Shown piece by piece: positions 10,616 to 20,393 of a DNA stretch of 64,000 nt; position 1 is the stretch's first letter, and each line of letters begins with the position of its first letter. Under the pieces are notes generated by a model. That model worked only from the letters and a program-made list of their open reading frames with translations. It was not told the origin of the DNA and did no database searches. The DNA is taken from NCBI GenBank assembly GCA_033398695.1, contig JAWKAU010000237.1:62001-126000 (forward strand). The letters run 5' to 3'. A program made the position numbers and the translations under genes. Source of the stretch: Orobanche coerulescens. Its lineage: Eukaryota; Streptophyta; Magnoliopsida; Lamiales; Orobanchaceae.

Positions 10616-12313
10616 TTCAAGTTATTATAAATAGAATATATTGTATAACATGAAAATAGATGACGTAGTTTTTTATTACAAGTATCTAGAGGTTCGACAA
10701 ATTTAGATAATATGTATAAGTCGATTAAAATTTTAGATAACAGAAATACCTCATTGGAGTGGAGAAATTTTTACACATTCTTTATAATGTTTATTTATGG
10801 CCTATGAATTCATCGTGCTATTCAGAATAGTAATATCCATTGTATTACAAAAAAGAACTTCAATACTGATATAACTATACTTTTCCTATTTTTCTGTTTG
10901 AATACTCTACTACCAAAAAGCCAAAATCTATTCTCCTTTATAATCATGGACTTTCCAAAATATCTATTTGGTCGTGAAGTACCTAAAATCAAATTTTTAA
11001 AAGATGCAACGAAAAAACAGCAAAGTGACACATATGAAGGCAGTCCTTTCAATTTGGTCCTTCACAAAACTGGATAGCATACAACAAAATCTCGATGCAG
11101 AAGATACTTGAGATTTATTTACTCAATTTTGATCCTTGAAAGCATGCTTCGCAACAAATCGACCCCACTTGCCAGATTGTCGAGCCACTGCTATCTTGCA
11201 TAACAACAATACGCACATGCACAAATCAAGTTATGGTTACAAATCCTCCAACCCAATAGCACCAACCACGACGTATTAAAAAGACTCAATAAAAGCACCC
11301 ACATCTTGTGTTTGGAGGTGAAAGGGACCAGAACCTATAAAGCTATATGCATAAGTTCAATTCTTAAAAAAGGCTTCATATAGAATCCGGCAATCCACAA
11401 CTTTAAAAAAAAAAAAAAAAAAAAAAGGTACCAACAGTAACAACATCAATTTTAACGAATATTGACTGTAAAAATATGTTTCTTTGAATCATCAAATTCT
11501 CGAGATCATGTAAACCAACAACGAGATCCAATGAGCCAAATCGACAGGGTTAATAAGTTACATATTAAGGTTCAAACAAGAACATAAATAAATCAAATAG
11601 TATCACCACGAAACAACACGATTATCATTCCAAACATGCTATTCAATTACACCATGAGAATGCAAGAGCCGCAAAGCTCGCACCTGCACTAAAATCCTCG
11701 GCTAGAGAAGAGATTTGTTACGATCTCATCTGGTCTAAAAGTGCGGCACACTCTGGATCCCCAAAACTTATGGCATCCACGGTGGCGACTATTAATCAAC
11801 ATAGATTTTACTGCAAATCCTAGAAGTACCAAAAAACAAAAAAATCAATGATGGCGGCTATTTTTAGCACAAAGGAAGTAACATGTAGCATCAAACCCAT
11901 TTCGTACCATAAGATCGAGTACACAAAATGCATGCTAGAACTCAAAGCGATAGGGTTCCCCCTCCGCTGCGAAATTGTATGATGGGAGGCATTGTCGGTG
12001 TCTTTTGCAATTCAAGAATCGTTATAATTAATTATACCGGTCTCATTATTTATCTATATTTTTCTATTGGAAAAATATAAATCTGAATATTACACTTCTG
12101 TGTTGAGTGACGATAATATAATCTGGAGATCATCATATCATAGATGGCGAGTATGCGTCGGAAAAACAACATATAGCATCGCCTCGACATCCAACCATGT
12201 TTTATTTTTTTCCTAATTTAAAAGGAAACAAGAGAATTGAATTTGCTACATAACAATTTTATAAACACAAGTAAAAGGCAATGACAAAGAAAAGAGAATG
12301 TTACTTGACTTAC
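10616..12313. other. AT-rich DNA with one weak terminal-exon candidate
   Basis: Mostly AT-rich sequence with a run of 22 or more A at about 11405-11427. On the minus strand near 11800-11728 a short frame ends VDAISFGDPECAALLDQMRS followed by a stop. It has amino-acid-like composition and could be a terminal exon, but its acceptor is uncertain. I do not recognise the protein. Confidence 0.25.
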
Positions 12314-12416
12314 GGGCTTATGCTCGTAGGCATCTCGAATGAATGTCAATATATCTGAATCCGTACTCATATTTGCCCCTTGAAAGTACCTTTTTGAAGC
12401 TAAGAGCTTCATCGAT
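12314..12416 (-). CDS. Candidate internal exon, unknown gene
   Basis: A 103-base segment on the minus strand is bounded by an acceptor (CGTCACCAG) and a donor (GTAAGT). One frame is open and reads LLASKRYFQGANMSTDSDIL, then TFIRDAYEHKP, a plausible globular composition. It lies in the same orientation as the candidate exons at 13640-13812 and 14344-14837 and may belong to the same gene. I do not recognise the protein, and no transcript evidence is available. Confidence 0.35.
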
Positions 12417-13639
12417 CTGGTGACGAGGTTGTAAGAATAGTTCGACGTTCTCTACGCTCCTTTTTTAATTTTTTCCAGTGTGGGCCGTTTTTCTTGTACT
12501 TACCCTTTCAAGAAATTAGTGGGTATTGCAATACTATGAGTATCAGAAATTAAGATATCAAATGCATCACGGTTTAATTCTCAATACATCCACAATCTCT
12601 TGATAATATTGATCCTATCCTTAGGCAAATGAAATATTGGACAATGTTTGATCAAATACGATGCATCTGAAATCAAAAGAGAATAACAAAATTAAAAAAC
12701 AAAAAATCCGAATATCAAACATAACAAATAAATTAAGAATGAATTGTAACTTACATTTGCAAAATGCAAGTTAAAAAAAAAAAAAAAGATAATGAACATT
12801 AATCTACTAGAACTCTAGAAGAGATGTATAAAGGAGAGTTAGTCAACAATCACCTAAGTTCCAGTCTTGTGATTAAAAAAGAAAGAAAATAAAAAAGAGA
12901 CTTCAATTATCGTGACATAAATGACTATGAAATGGCAATTTCAAATGCTTACAAATATATTGAAAAAAGTGAAAACCCTCTCGATAGAAACATGTAACAA
13001 CTATGATACGACTTTGAGTTTTAACTTTGTTGTACTTGCAAACTAACTGACTAATTAGTGTATCTTTATGAATCTAATCCTTCCATACCTCAAGAAAGTA
13101 TCATCGAACCATGATTTGACAACCAGTTAACCACCTAATTGCCGTAATTAACTTTTCATTTTCATGTACATTACTTAAATTGCACCAATTCAAACTGCAG
13201 GCCTTTTATTCCCTTAAGATACGCTCGAGTAAAATGTGTATAATCACCGTAACAAACTTAAATTGTAGCCCGGTCACGGTGTCATAGGCACACATGATTA
13301 ACATGAGTATGTTTGTACAAATTTCTAGCATGTACACATGATTGGCTTGTGTAGCTTTGTAAAATACAAACGTGCTTACACTAGGCATCAAACGCATGTC
13401 TTCAAGCAAGCATAACATTGAGTCTATTTATTTATTTGTTAAAAAACTGGTAAAAATATGTACATACCAAGGAGTAAAAAAGAGCCTTATTCCTCGGCAT
13501 ATAGGCAGTAATCCTAATATTTATCTACATATTAATCCTAATACATATTCATTGTAGGCAACAATTTTGAACAACAATACTTTTTATCTAACAACTAATC
13601 ACTTGTATAACATAAAATTTTACAACAAAAATAACTCAC
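12417..13639. other. Intron-like AT-rich DNA
   Basis: No repeat or coding frame is convincing. If the flanking minus-strand exons belong together this would be an intron, or several. Confidence 0.35.
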
Positions 13640-13812
13640 CTTAAAGATTCATAATTCTGATCAACATTATGAGCAAATTTACGACACACATCAAACAGTT
13701 CTCTATCATAATGCCTCGGGAATGTTGAAAGTTGAATCATTTCTTGTAGTTCCTTAAGATCACTTCTGATTCCTTGGTCAAGTTTTGTTTCTACAAGTAT
13801 TTCAATCTTTAA
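13640..13812 (-). CDS. Candidate internal exon, unknown gene
   Basis: A 173-base minus-strand segment lies between an acceptor (TTTAGTTTAG) and a strong donor (AAG/GTGAGT). It is open in one frame. The product (LVETKLDQGIRSDLKELQEM then IQLSTFPRHYDRELFDVC) is charged and probably helical. A stop lies in frame just upstream of the acceptor, which supports this boundary. It is probably an exon of the same minus-strand gene as 14344-14837, which lies upstream in that orientation. I do not recognise the family. Confidence 0.45.
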
Positions 13813-14053
13813 CTAAACTAAATGCATAAATAATATATACAAATGCATACATTCATATCAGACTCATAAATTCCATATATACCTTCAAACAATGCTGGAA
13901 ACACAAAGATCGGGAAATTAGCAATAATACGGATGCCCAGCTTTATGTTGCCAAAATATAGGCGTCTTTGATGGAAACATCCCACCGTAGAGAACAGAGA
14001 ACTATATAAAACAACATAAAATAGAGAAAACGTCATTCCTGCTATAACTATTA

Positions 14054-14310
14054 CTACCTCCGTTCTCTTATAACTGCAACATCTGGACTTTCACGTTTGC
14101 CAATGCACAACTTTGATTATTAATAACTTCAATTCTTTACTTTTAAAAATTATAAGAAGTTGATATTTTGAAAGTATATTTCGAGATGAATCTAACAAGA
14201 TCCAACATGATTATATTTTTTCATATATATAAATCACAAAAGATGATCAAAAGAGAGTATGTGAACAGTGTAATAGTCAACACGTTGCAATAATAAAAGA
14301 ACGGAGGAAG
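14054..14310. mobile_element. Stowaway-like MITE, copy 2
   Basis: 257 bp with ends CTACCTCCGTTCT and AGAACGGAGGAAG between TA duplications (14052-14053 and 14311-14312). It is highly similar to copy 1 at 9737-9993, in the same orientation. If the neighbouring exons form one gene, it sits in an intron about 30 bases from the 494-base exon. Confidence 0.85.
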
Positions 14311-14343
14311 TATAACACAACTTCTTAAAAATTGATTTCTCAC

Positions 14344-14837
14344 CGGAAAAACTGAAGTTGCTCTCCTACGCTTGCGCTTTCTATCCACCGATCAAATGTT
14401 ATATTTGACACTCTTTCTATGACTAGACAAGGCATTGATGTTTGTACGTCTTTTTGCATCTCCACTTCCATCGATCCTATGTTCAAAGCACTAGGATGTC
14501 CAATAATTACTTTTACTTTAGAAACACGGTAAGCCTTGGCTACTCTAACCGAAGTTAAGCGAGAAAGTGAAGCTAAGCGAGAAAGTGAATCAAGGTGCTT
14601 CCTCATCTTAGAAGCTCTCGGCACATCTTCAAAAACTAAAAAGGTAACCATCCTAAACCCACTTTCAGCTCCGCTGTCAATCCCGTCAAATAATTTCCCA
14701 TGAAATACATTGGTTAGCTGATCAGTTTCATCAATAAAATAAGTATCCCCAGATTTGATGATATCAGTCCAATTATGGTGTTGCCCTAACAAGAGATCAG
14801 CCTTAAAAGAATCATTTTGAGCCATCAAACCAATGAT
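14344..14837 (-). CDS. Candidate 494-base internal exon, unknown protein
   Basis: This is the longest host-like coding segment in the window. On the minus strand it starts after an acceptor (ACTTGTGCAG) and ends before a donor (CCG/GTGAGA), with about 164 uninterrupted codons between. The composition is that of an ordinary soluble protein (for example FHGKLFDGIDSGAESGFRMV and KVKVIIGHPSALNIGSMEVE), and no membrane segment is seen. I do not recognise the family. An open frame of this length with both splice sites in AT-rich DNA is unlikely by chance, but whether the gene is active or a captured fragment cannot be told. Downstream candidates are at 13640-13812 and 12314-12416. Confidence 0.55.
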
Positions 14838-15946
14838 CTGCACAAGTAGTGTATGATTATTTTAACTAGTGGCATAACCAGGATTAATATTTAATAGTAG
14901 GGGGCATCATGTAGATAAAAAAACAAATGTCTTAAAAATCATAAATTTAACTTAATACATACTACATAGTAACTTATACATGATAATAACTACTATAAAA
15001 CACTTGGAACGCCATTTATCCACTTGAACCATGACATTAATTGCCACTAAAATTGACTACATTTATTGGTCTCTTAATTTAGAATTTACCGATTAGTAAT
15101 TAACCCACACTAGTTTAATTCATATAACAGTTACATAACAGAAAAAGCCTAAAAACTAGTCATGAAAGCCAAGTTACGTTGCAAAAAGAGAGATGTTAAA
15201 CTTAAGAGGATAAGATTTAATACCTCAAGAACAAAAAGATGAGCTTTTTCTACCACTAAATGCAATTACGTACCCTCCCAATAGATTAACACCAACTACT
15301 ATTTTAAAACAGACCTAAAATCACTAATTTGAAGTATTATTCTAATAGCACCAAGTTCAATAGTTCCATGAATTCTTTAAACAAAGTCAGTCTACTAAGC
15401 CTCCAAATAAAAAAGTTACAATCTTTGGGTCAGATTAAAAACTCAAATAAATAATAGAGGCATCAATCATAGTTATATTTTATATTTGGAGCTAAAAGTA
15501 GAGTAAAACTTTAAACACTTCAAGCTAACAAAGTAAGAATTTAATTCTACGGAAAAGATGAAGCATATGTATAAATTACAATATTAGGAGGTGAAACGGA
15601 GACAAGAATTTAAGGCTGTTCTTTCTTTCTTGTGGTACAGAGAAGAAGAAGCTAAATAATTTCCCCAACCCTAAGCCCTTTTTTATACAAAACTATTGTG
15701 GATTTTTTGTTTGACTTGTAAGAATAACACAGAGACTTTAAATCTTTAATTTCTATTTAGTGAAGCCTAAAGGATGTACTTTAAGTTTTATAACTATGAA
15801 CCTTGTCACATATAAATATAATAGAAATTGGTCTCGAGCCTCGGTTAGATAAGAACAGTTTTACAACCAACAAATTAGGGCCCTTGATTTTGAATTTTGG
15901 CGGCTAGGATTAAACTCATCCGCAATGTTAATATTTTCATTGTGGA

Positions 15947-15984
<38 letters not shown>

Positions 15985-16477
15985 ATATATATATATATAC
16001 CCAAAGTACCCAAATAACGTAGTAAAAGAGGGTTGGTGCATGGTATTGTAAAGACATCCGCAATGAAACATTGCAAAATGTCAAGAAATTCCAGAATATT
16101 ACTTTAACACAATGTACAAATTAATTAAAGAATAAGTACAATAGACAAAGTACAGAATAAAGTAAAAATCAAGTTAACCAAAAGTACAAAAAAGTGCAAA
16201 GTTGAGTACATCCACAAAATGTTTTATTGTGGATGTTGATACCATCCGCAATGAATTCATTGCGGATGCTCTGAGACCCGTAAAAGGAGGTATATCTCCG
16301 CCCAGAAAAAGGCATAATCACAAAATACAAACAACACATACTACATCACTTATTCTATCACTTGGCTTATTACTCGGCAAAAAAATCTGACATGCTCAAA
16401 GGACTGCTACATTGTAGATACTATCTTCCACTGTTTTGCTTAGTATATTATACTACTTTCATATAGAAAAATCTTAC
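14838..16477. repeat. AT-rich DNA with MITE-like hairpins and an AT microsatellite
   Basis: No gene is seen. An (AT)n run occupies about 15949-15998. Short hairpins built on CATCCGCAATG/CATTGCGGATG occur near 15919-15948, 16052, 16209-16238 and 16247-16275. These resemble termini of a small MITE family, possibly nested. Open frames across the microsatellite encode only Ile-Tyr repeats and are not genes. Confidence 0.4.
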
Positions 16478-16573
16478 AGGTCGACTTATTGTGCCAGTCC
16501 CAAAAAGATCACCGTGCTGCAAATACAAACATTTATAGTATGGTGAGAAAGTTGTTGAGTCACTGTCCAATAC
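16478..16573 (-). pseudogene. Fumarylacetoacetase exon fragment
   Basis: Fumarylacetoacetase performs the last step of tyrosine breakdown. On the minus strand, after an acceptor (GTGGTACAG), the frame reads YWTVTQQLSHHTIN. After a shift of one base it reads GDLFGTGTIS, then ends at a donor (CGACCT/GTAAGA). Both pieces match, in order, a conserved C-terminal block of this enzyme that I know from plant and animal members. A one-base loss between them and an R in place of the usual G after GTIS suggest decay, although a base-calling error could also cause the shift. I did not find the other exons nearby, so this may be a captured or leftover fragment. Confidence 0.6.
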
Positions 16574-18772
16574 CTGTACCACAAATTAAGAAAATGAAAA
16601 CAAATAATTAAACTAATAAGCTACACCAAATGGCAGCAAATGGAATTAATATGACATGGAGCTTGAAGAACATTACAATTCTGCAGCAGTTAAGAAATAG
16701 CAGTGGGGTCTTTCTATTGACCACAAATAGTAGCAGACTTGAAAGAATTATTTAGATTTTATGAGATTGATCGAGAATTAAGCAACTGAGAAAGGAAATT
16801 TCTGACAAGTGTTTGAAGTTAATCCAGGTGACAAATACTAATGAAGTGTAAGTGCGGGATATGACAAGACCAGGCAATTATATCTAAGAAAATTCGCCTT
16901 CACTGCAGTCAGATTCACAAACCATAGAATGAAAATTTGTCACGAAATCACACCAATTTCAGACTGTCCGTACTTGTGAAATTGTTCAAATACTTTATGC
17001 TCCTAATTATGATATGTAAGAATGAAATGGTAATTACAATTTAAGCATAGTGAAAACACAATGCCTTTCAATGTTAATTTTGAATGCACATGCAATACGA
17101 TTCTATTCTTGGTAGATCTTTTATCTTTTATGCGGTGTAACTATCTGTGTAGCTCCAGAATGTTTCAGTTTATGCTCCTACTAATTATGTGAATATTCCA
17201 AGAAAGATGTATGGTCTAGTGAAGTGCTATGAAGTATGTACTCATGGGTGGGCCAAGCTCTTCTATACCGGTTCATGGTTTATCTTGGCTATATAAATGG
17301 AAGCACTTCTACTTCCGCCAGAAGATTGCCGTGTTGGTATATAACTTTCACTACCAAAATCCTTCCCAATGGAAAGTGGAGCCGATTTCTTTGCTTGGGT
17401 CAAGATTTCTACAAAGTAAAGAGTTGTCACGGGTTTCCTATATAAATTTTCTGTTGTAAAAGAACACAAATTTATGCTGATGAAGCCATATTAAGCAACC
17501 TTAAAAGAATGCAAAGGAGGACAGCATAAGAAAGTACAATTTGAAAACCTAGAAAAATGAAAATTAAATACTCAGGCATAAGCCAATAAATAGTTGAAAT
17601 AAAGGAATAAGGTATATAAACGAGAACAGCATAAAAATGAGTGTACAGGTAAGTCCTTTAATTATTAAACGTGTCAAAGAATTACAATAGAAATACCATC
17701 AACTTATGTGCAATGATATGCCTTTCTAACCATTGAAGTAATAACTTTTTAGCATTAGCATTTGACATGCTCTAACAAATTAATTTAACATCAAAAATCA
17801 CTTTTTAATTTCATATTATAGTAATAACTACATCTATTTTAGCATTAGCATTTGACATGCTCTAACAAATTAAAGTGCACTCTTAGCAGGAGCAGGGTAT
17901 TGTTTATCATCTTAACAAATTGTCAATGACAAACACATTAATTAAGTTGCTCTATTCACACCGGCAGACTTGCATAAATCATTTTACACTACTCACCCAA
18001 ACCTCACCTAACAAATTCACTGTAGTTCCACACTTAGCAATTCAGTACAAAACTTCTTTATGGGAAAAGTACTGAAATAATGTTTTCTAAATGAAGGAAA
18101 ACCAAACCAAACCAAAACTTTGGTTTGGTTTTTAAATGAAGGACTAATATAAAAAGGAAACACCAGATATGGTTATATCAAAAAAAAAAAAAAAAAGTTG
18201 TTAGCAATTCAATATTAAAACCTACAAGTATGCCCCTGACAAAAAAAACTTACAAGTATGCCTGATTCAAAAGAAGTCCTAAATGTGATGGTTAATTCAA
18301 ATCAAAACCAATAATAAGAAACTACAGCATCCTAATAGATTCCAACTATAAACTAGACTAATTTGTGTGTGAATCGCGTGTGTGAAAACAATCAACGAGG
18401 TCGGAGGAGGTACCAATATCAATCGTCGTCGAGGTGTATCAATCGCCCTACCATGTTTTTGGATTTTCGCGGGTTTTGACCTAATTGTAGCATAAGTAAG
18501 AAGAGGCTATCTTTCGTCGCCCGCCTGCTGCTTCTCCTGCCTTCTTCACCTCTCGCCGCGCGACCTGCCTGCCTCGCCTCTGCCTTTGCCCACGGACGAC
18601 ACCTCCCTCTCTTTTTGTTTCATATTCCCTTTCTCTTCCTTTCTTCTCTTGTTCGTTGTGCTTCAGAATCTTCGCCGAAGTTTTTTTCCTTTCTTTCCTT
18701 CTGGAGGTCGGAACTGAGTTTTAGTGGGGGAAAGAAAGGAAAAGAAAGTTAGAAGAGAAGGGAAGGCGAGTT
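16574..18772. other. AT-rich DNA, no gene recognised
   Basis: It contains a 36-base direct repeat (17747-17782 and 17837-17872), short A runs near 18181, a self-complementary stretch (AACCAAACC...GGTTTGGTT) near 18105-18135, and a GC-richer pyrimidine-rich segment at 18510-18720 that could be an untranslated leader. Open frames around 17.23-17.47 kb show no recognisable domain. Confidence 0.35.
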
Positions 18773-19341
18773 TAGGGGTGGTATACCGTATCGTATCGAA
18801 TTATTTTGTCGATACCATATATCGTATCGAAAATTTCGGTACAACAAAATTCATATCGATACCGTATCGAAAGTTTCGGTATTTTGTCGATACCATATAT
18901 CGTATCGAAAATTTCGTACAACAAAATTCATATCGATCAGATCGAAAGTTTCAGATATCTGAAATTCGATATGGCTTTCGTCCATACCGATATCGTGCGA
19001 AATTTGATATCCGAATTTTATTTCGGTATCGGTATATACCGAACTTATCGAAATATCGAATTACCAAAATATCGAAAAAATCTTGATATACCGATATATA
19101 CCAAATACCGAATAAAAAGATACCGAAAATATCGACATACCGATATATATATTGAAATACCGAATTTTTTGGTATCTCGGTATATACCGAAAATAAAAAA
19201 TTTCATACTGCTTCATGCAGAAATTTTTCAAGACGGGCACCATACCGTCGAAAATTCGATATCCGAAATTTTCGCAATTTCAAGAATTTTTCGATTTATA
19301 AATTCGGTATTTCGGCATTTCGGTATATTTTGCCACCCCTA
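18773..19341. mobile_element. hAT-like MITE rich in TACCG/CGGTA words
   Basis: The 569-bp element starts TAGGGGTGGTATACCG and ends CGGTATATTTTGCCACCCCTA, so the ends are imperfect inverted repeats. TAGGGGTGG-type termini are common in hAT-derived MITEs. CGAGTT occurs on both flanks (18767-18772 and 19343-19349), which fits a decayed 8-bp target duplication. The interior consists almost entirely of variants of ATACCGATATC in both orientations, so the long open frames on either strand are repeat artefacts. Confidence 0.65.
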
Positions 19342-19561
19342 CTCGAGTTGGAAGGAATTGAAAGGAAAATTAATTATTTTGTTCTTTTCTCTCCAAATTC
19401 TTCCAAATTGGAAGGAAAGTTAGGAGAGAAAATTTTCCTTCCATTTCTTTCCGTTTCTTTTCATTAAAAAACTCACGAACACCAAATATTTTTTCTTTCT
19501 TCTAATTTCCATCAATTTCCCTTCTTTTCTCTCGTTAAGTTAAACTCGGGAACTAAGCGTT
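19342..19561. other. AT-rich DNA between hAT-like MITE and SINE
   Basis: The sequence is rich in GGAAAG/CTTTCC words and no gene is seen. It continues the pyrimidine-rich DNA on the other side of the MITE. Confidence 0.35.
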
Positions 19562-20023
19562 CGTCATTTTCGTTTTTTTTTATAACTAGGTGATCCCAGC
19601 TTAGCCGGACTAATTCTAGTCCCTCAAAGAACCCACTCCTAACTCAGTGAGAGAAGTAAATCGCGAGTCGCTGGAGCAATTCCAGGGTTCCCAATGCCTT
19701 TTCTGTACACTTCTGCGCACAAGGCGAAGCCCTTAACTGATTAACAGCACCTCAGGTTACCAGCACAGTTCTCGGGAGAACAGTCATTGATTGGTCAGCA
19801 CCTCCGAGTTCCCAGCAAGAAAACACTCTCACACTGCCGCTTGACGCGAGATTAAACATTGATTAGCGGTCGCTCGAGCTAGCCCCGGGGAGTTAGAGGA
19901 TCATAAAGAGAAAAACCTCCTTTTTCACATGGGGTTAGAACCCAAGACCTCTCCCAAAGGAGTGTTTTGGGTGTAGGCGTCCTACCACTAGACCACCTAT
20001 CCTTTTCCCGTCATTTTCGTTTT
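19562..20023 (-). mobile_element. tRNA-derived SINE with 15-bp target duplication
   Basis: On the minus strand the 5' end has a tRNA-like head: a box-A-like GGTGGTCTAGTGGTAGGA near 19998-19981 and a box-B-like GGTTCTAACCC near 19940-19930. A body of about 430 bases ends in an A-rich tail at 19577. The same 15 bases, CGTCATTTTCGTTTT, flank it at 19562-19576 and 20009-20023, a perfect target duplication for LINE-mediated insertion. Transcription would be by RNA polymerase III from the internal boxes. It is long for a plant SINE, so the body may be composite. Confidence 0.8.
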
Positions 20024-20393
20024 CTGATTTTGATATTTAGGGTTTCTCTTCCTTTATCACTGAATTTTGTGCTTTTCGTGGTTTTTTATTTCTCTTGTTT
20101 TGCATGTCATTTTTTTTTCGGTGTGATTTTTTTTATTTCCTTTTTTGCTTTTAGCCATTTTTTTCATATTATCCAGATATTAGCTTCTCTACGATTCATC
20201 ATTAATCGCACTGAGTTGACTAATTTTGCAGGGCCCTGATGAAATTACTGAGAAGTCGCTCAAGAATTCTGGTAGCTCAAAAGTTTGTGAGAACTTTTAG
20301 TCTGGTGCAGGCATGGTTAGGCAAATTAAAGGTCCGATGAATTTATTTCTACTGTTTTACATACATCATTCGTGGCTTGAGTCACCGTTATGT
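20024..20393 (+). other. Leader-like flank, target of the Tekay-like element
   Basis: It contains TTTAGGGTTTCTCTTCC, a typical plant 5' leader word, T-rich intron-like sequence, and an acceptor-like TTTTGCAG near 20225-20232. The frame after it stops within about 25 codons. It might be the broken 5' end of a host gene, but nothing identifies the gene. Confidence 0.25.

Noticed and set aside
15861..16084. Overlapping frames of about 70 codons encoding Ile-Tyr repeats
   Set aside because: They are translations of an (AT)n microsatellite.
18724..19423. Open frames of 120 and 205 codons
   Set aside because: They run through the hAT-like MITE and consist of a repeated Tyr-Arg-Ile pattern produced by ATACCGATATC words.
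19925..20005. Functional tRNA gene
   Set aside because: Box-A and box-B-like words are present, but the sequence does not close into a cloverleaf by eye, and it forms the head of a SINE with an A-rich tail and target duplication.
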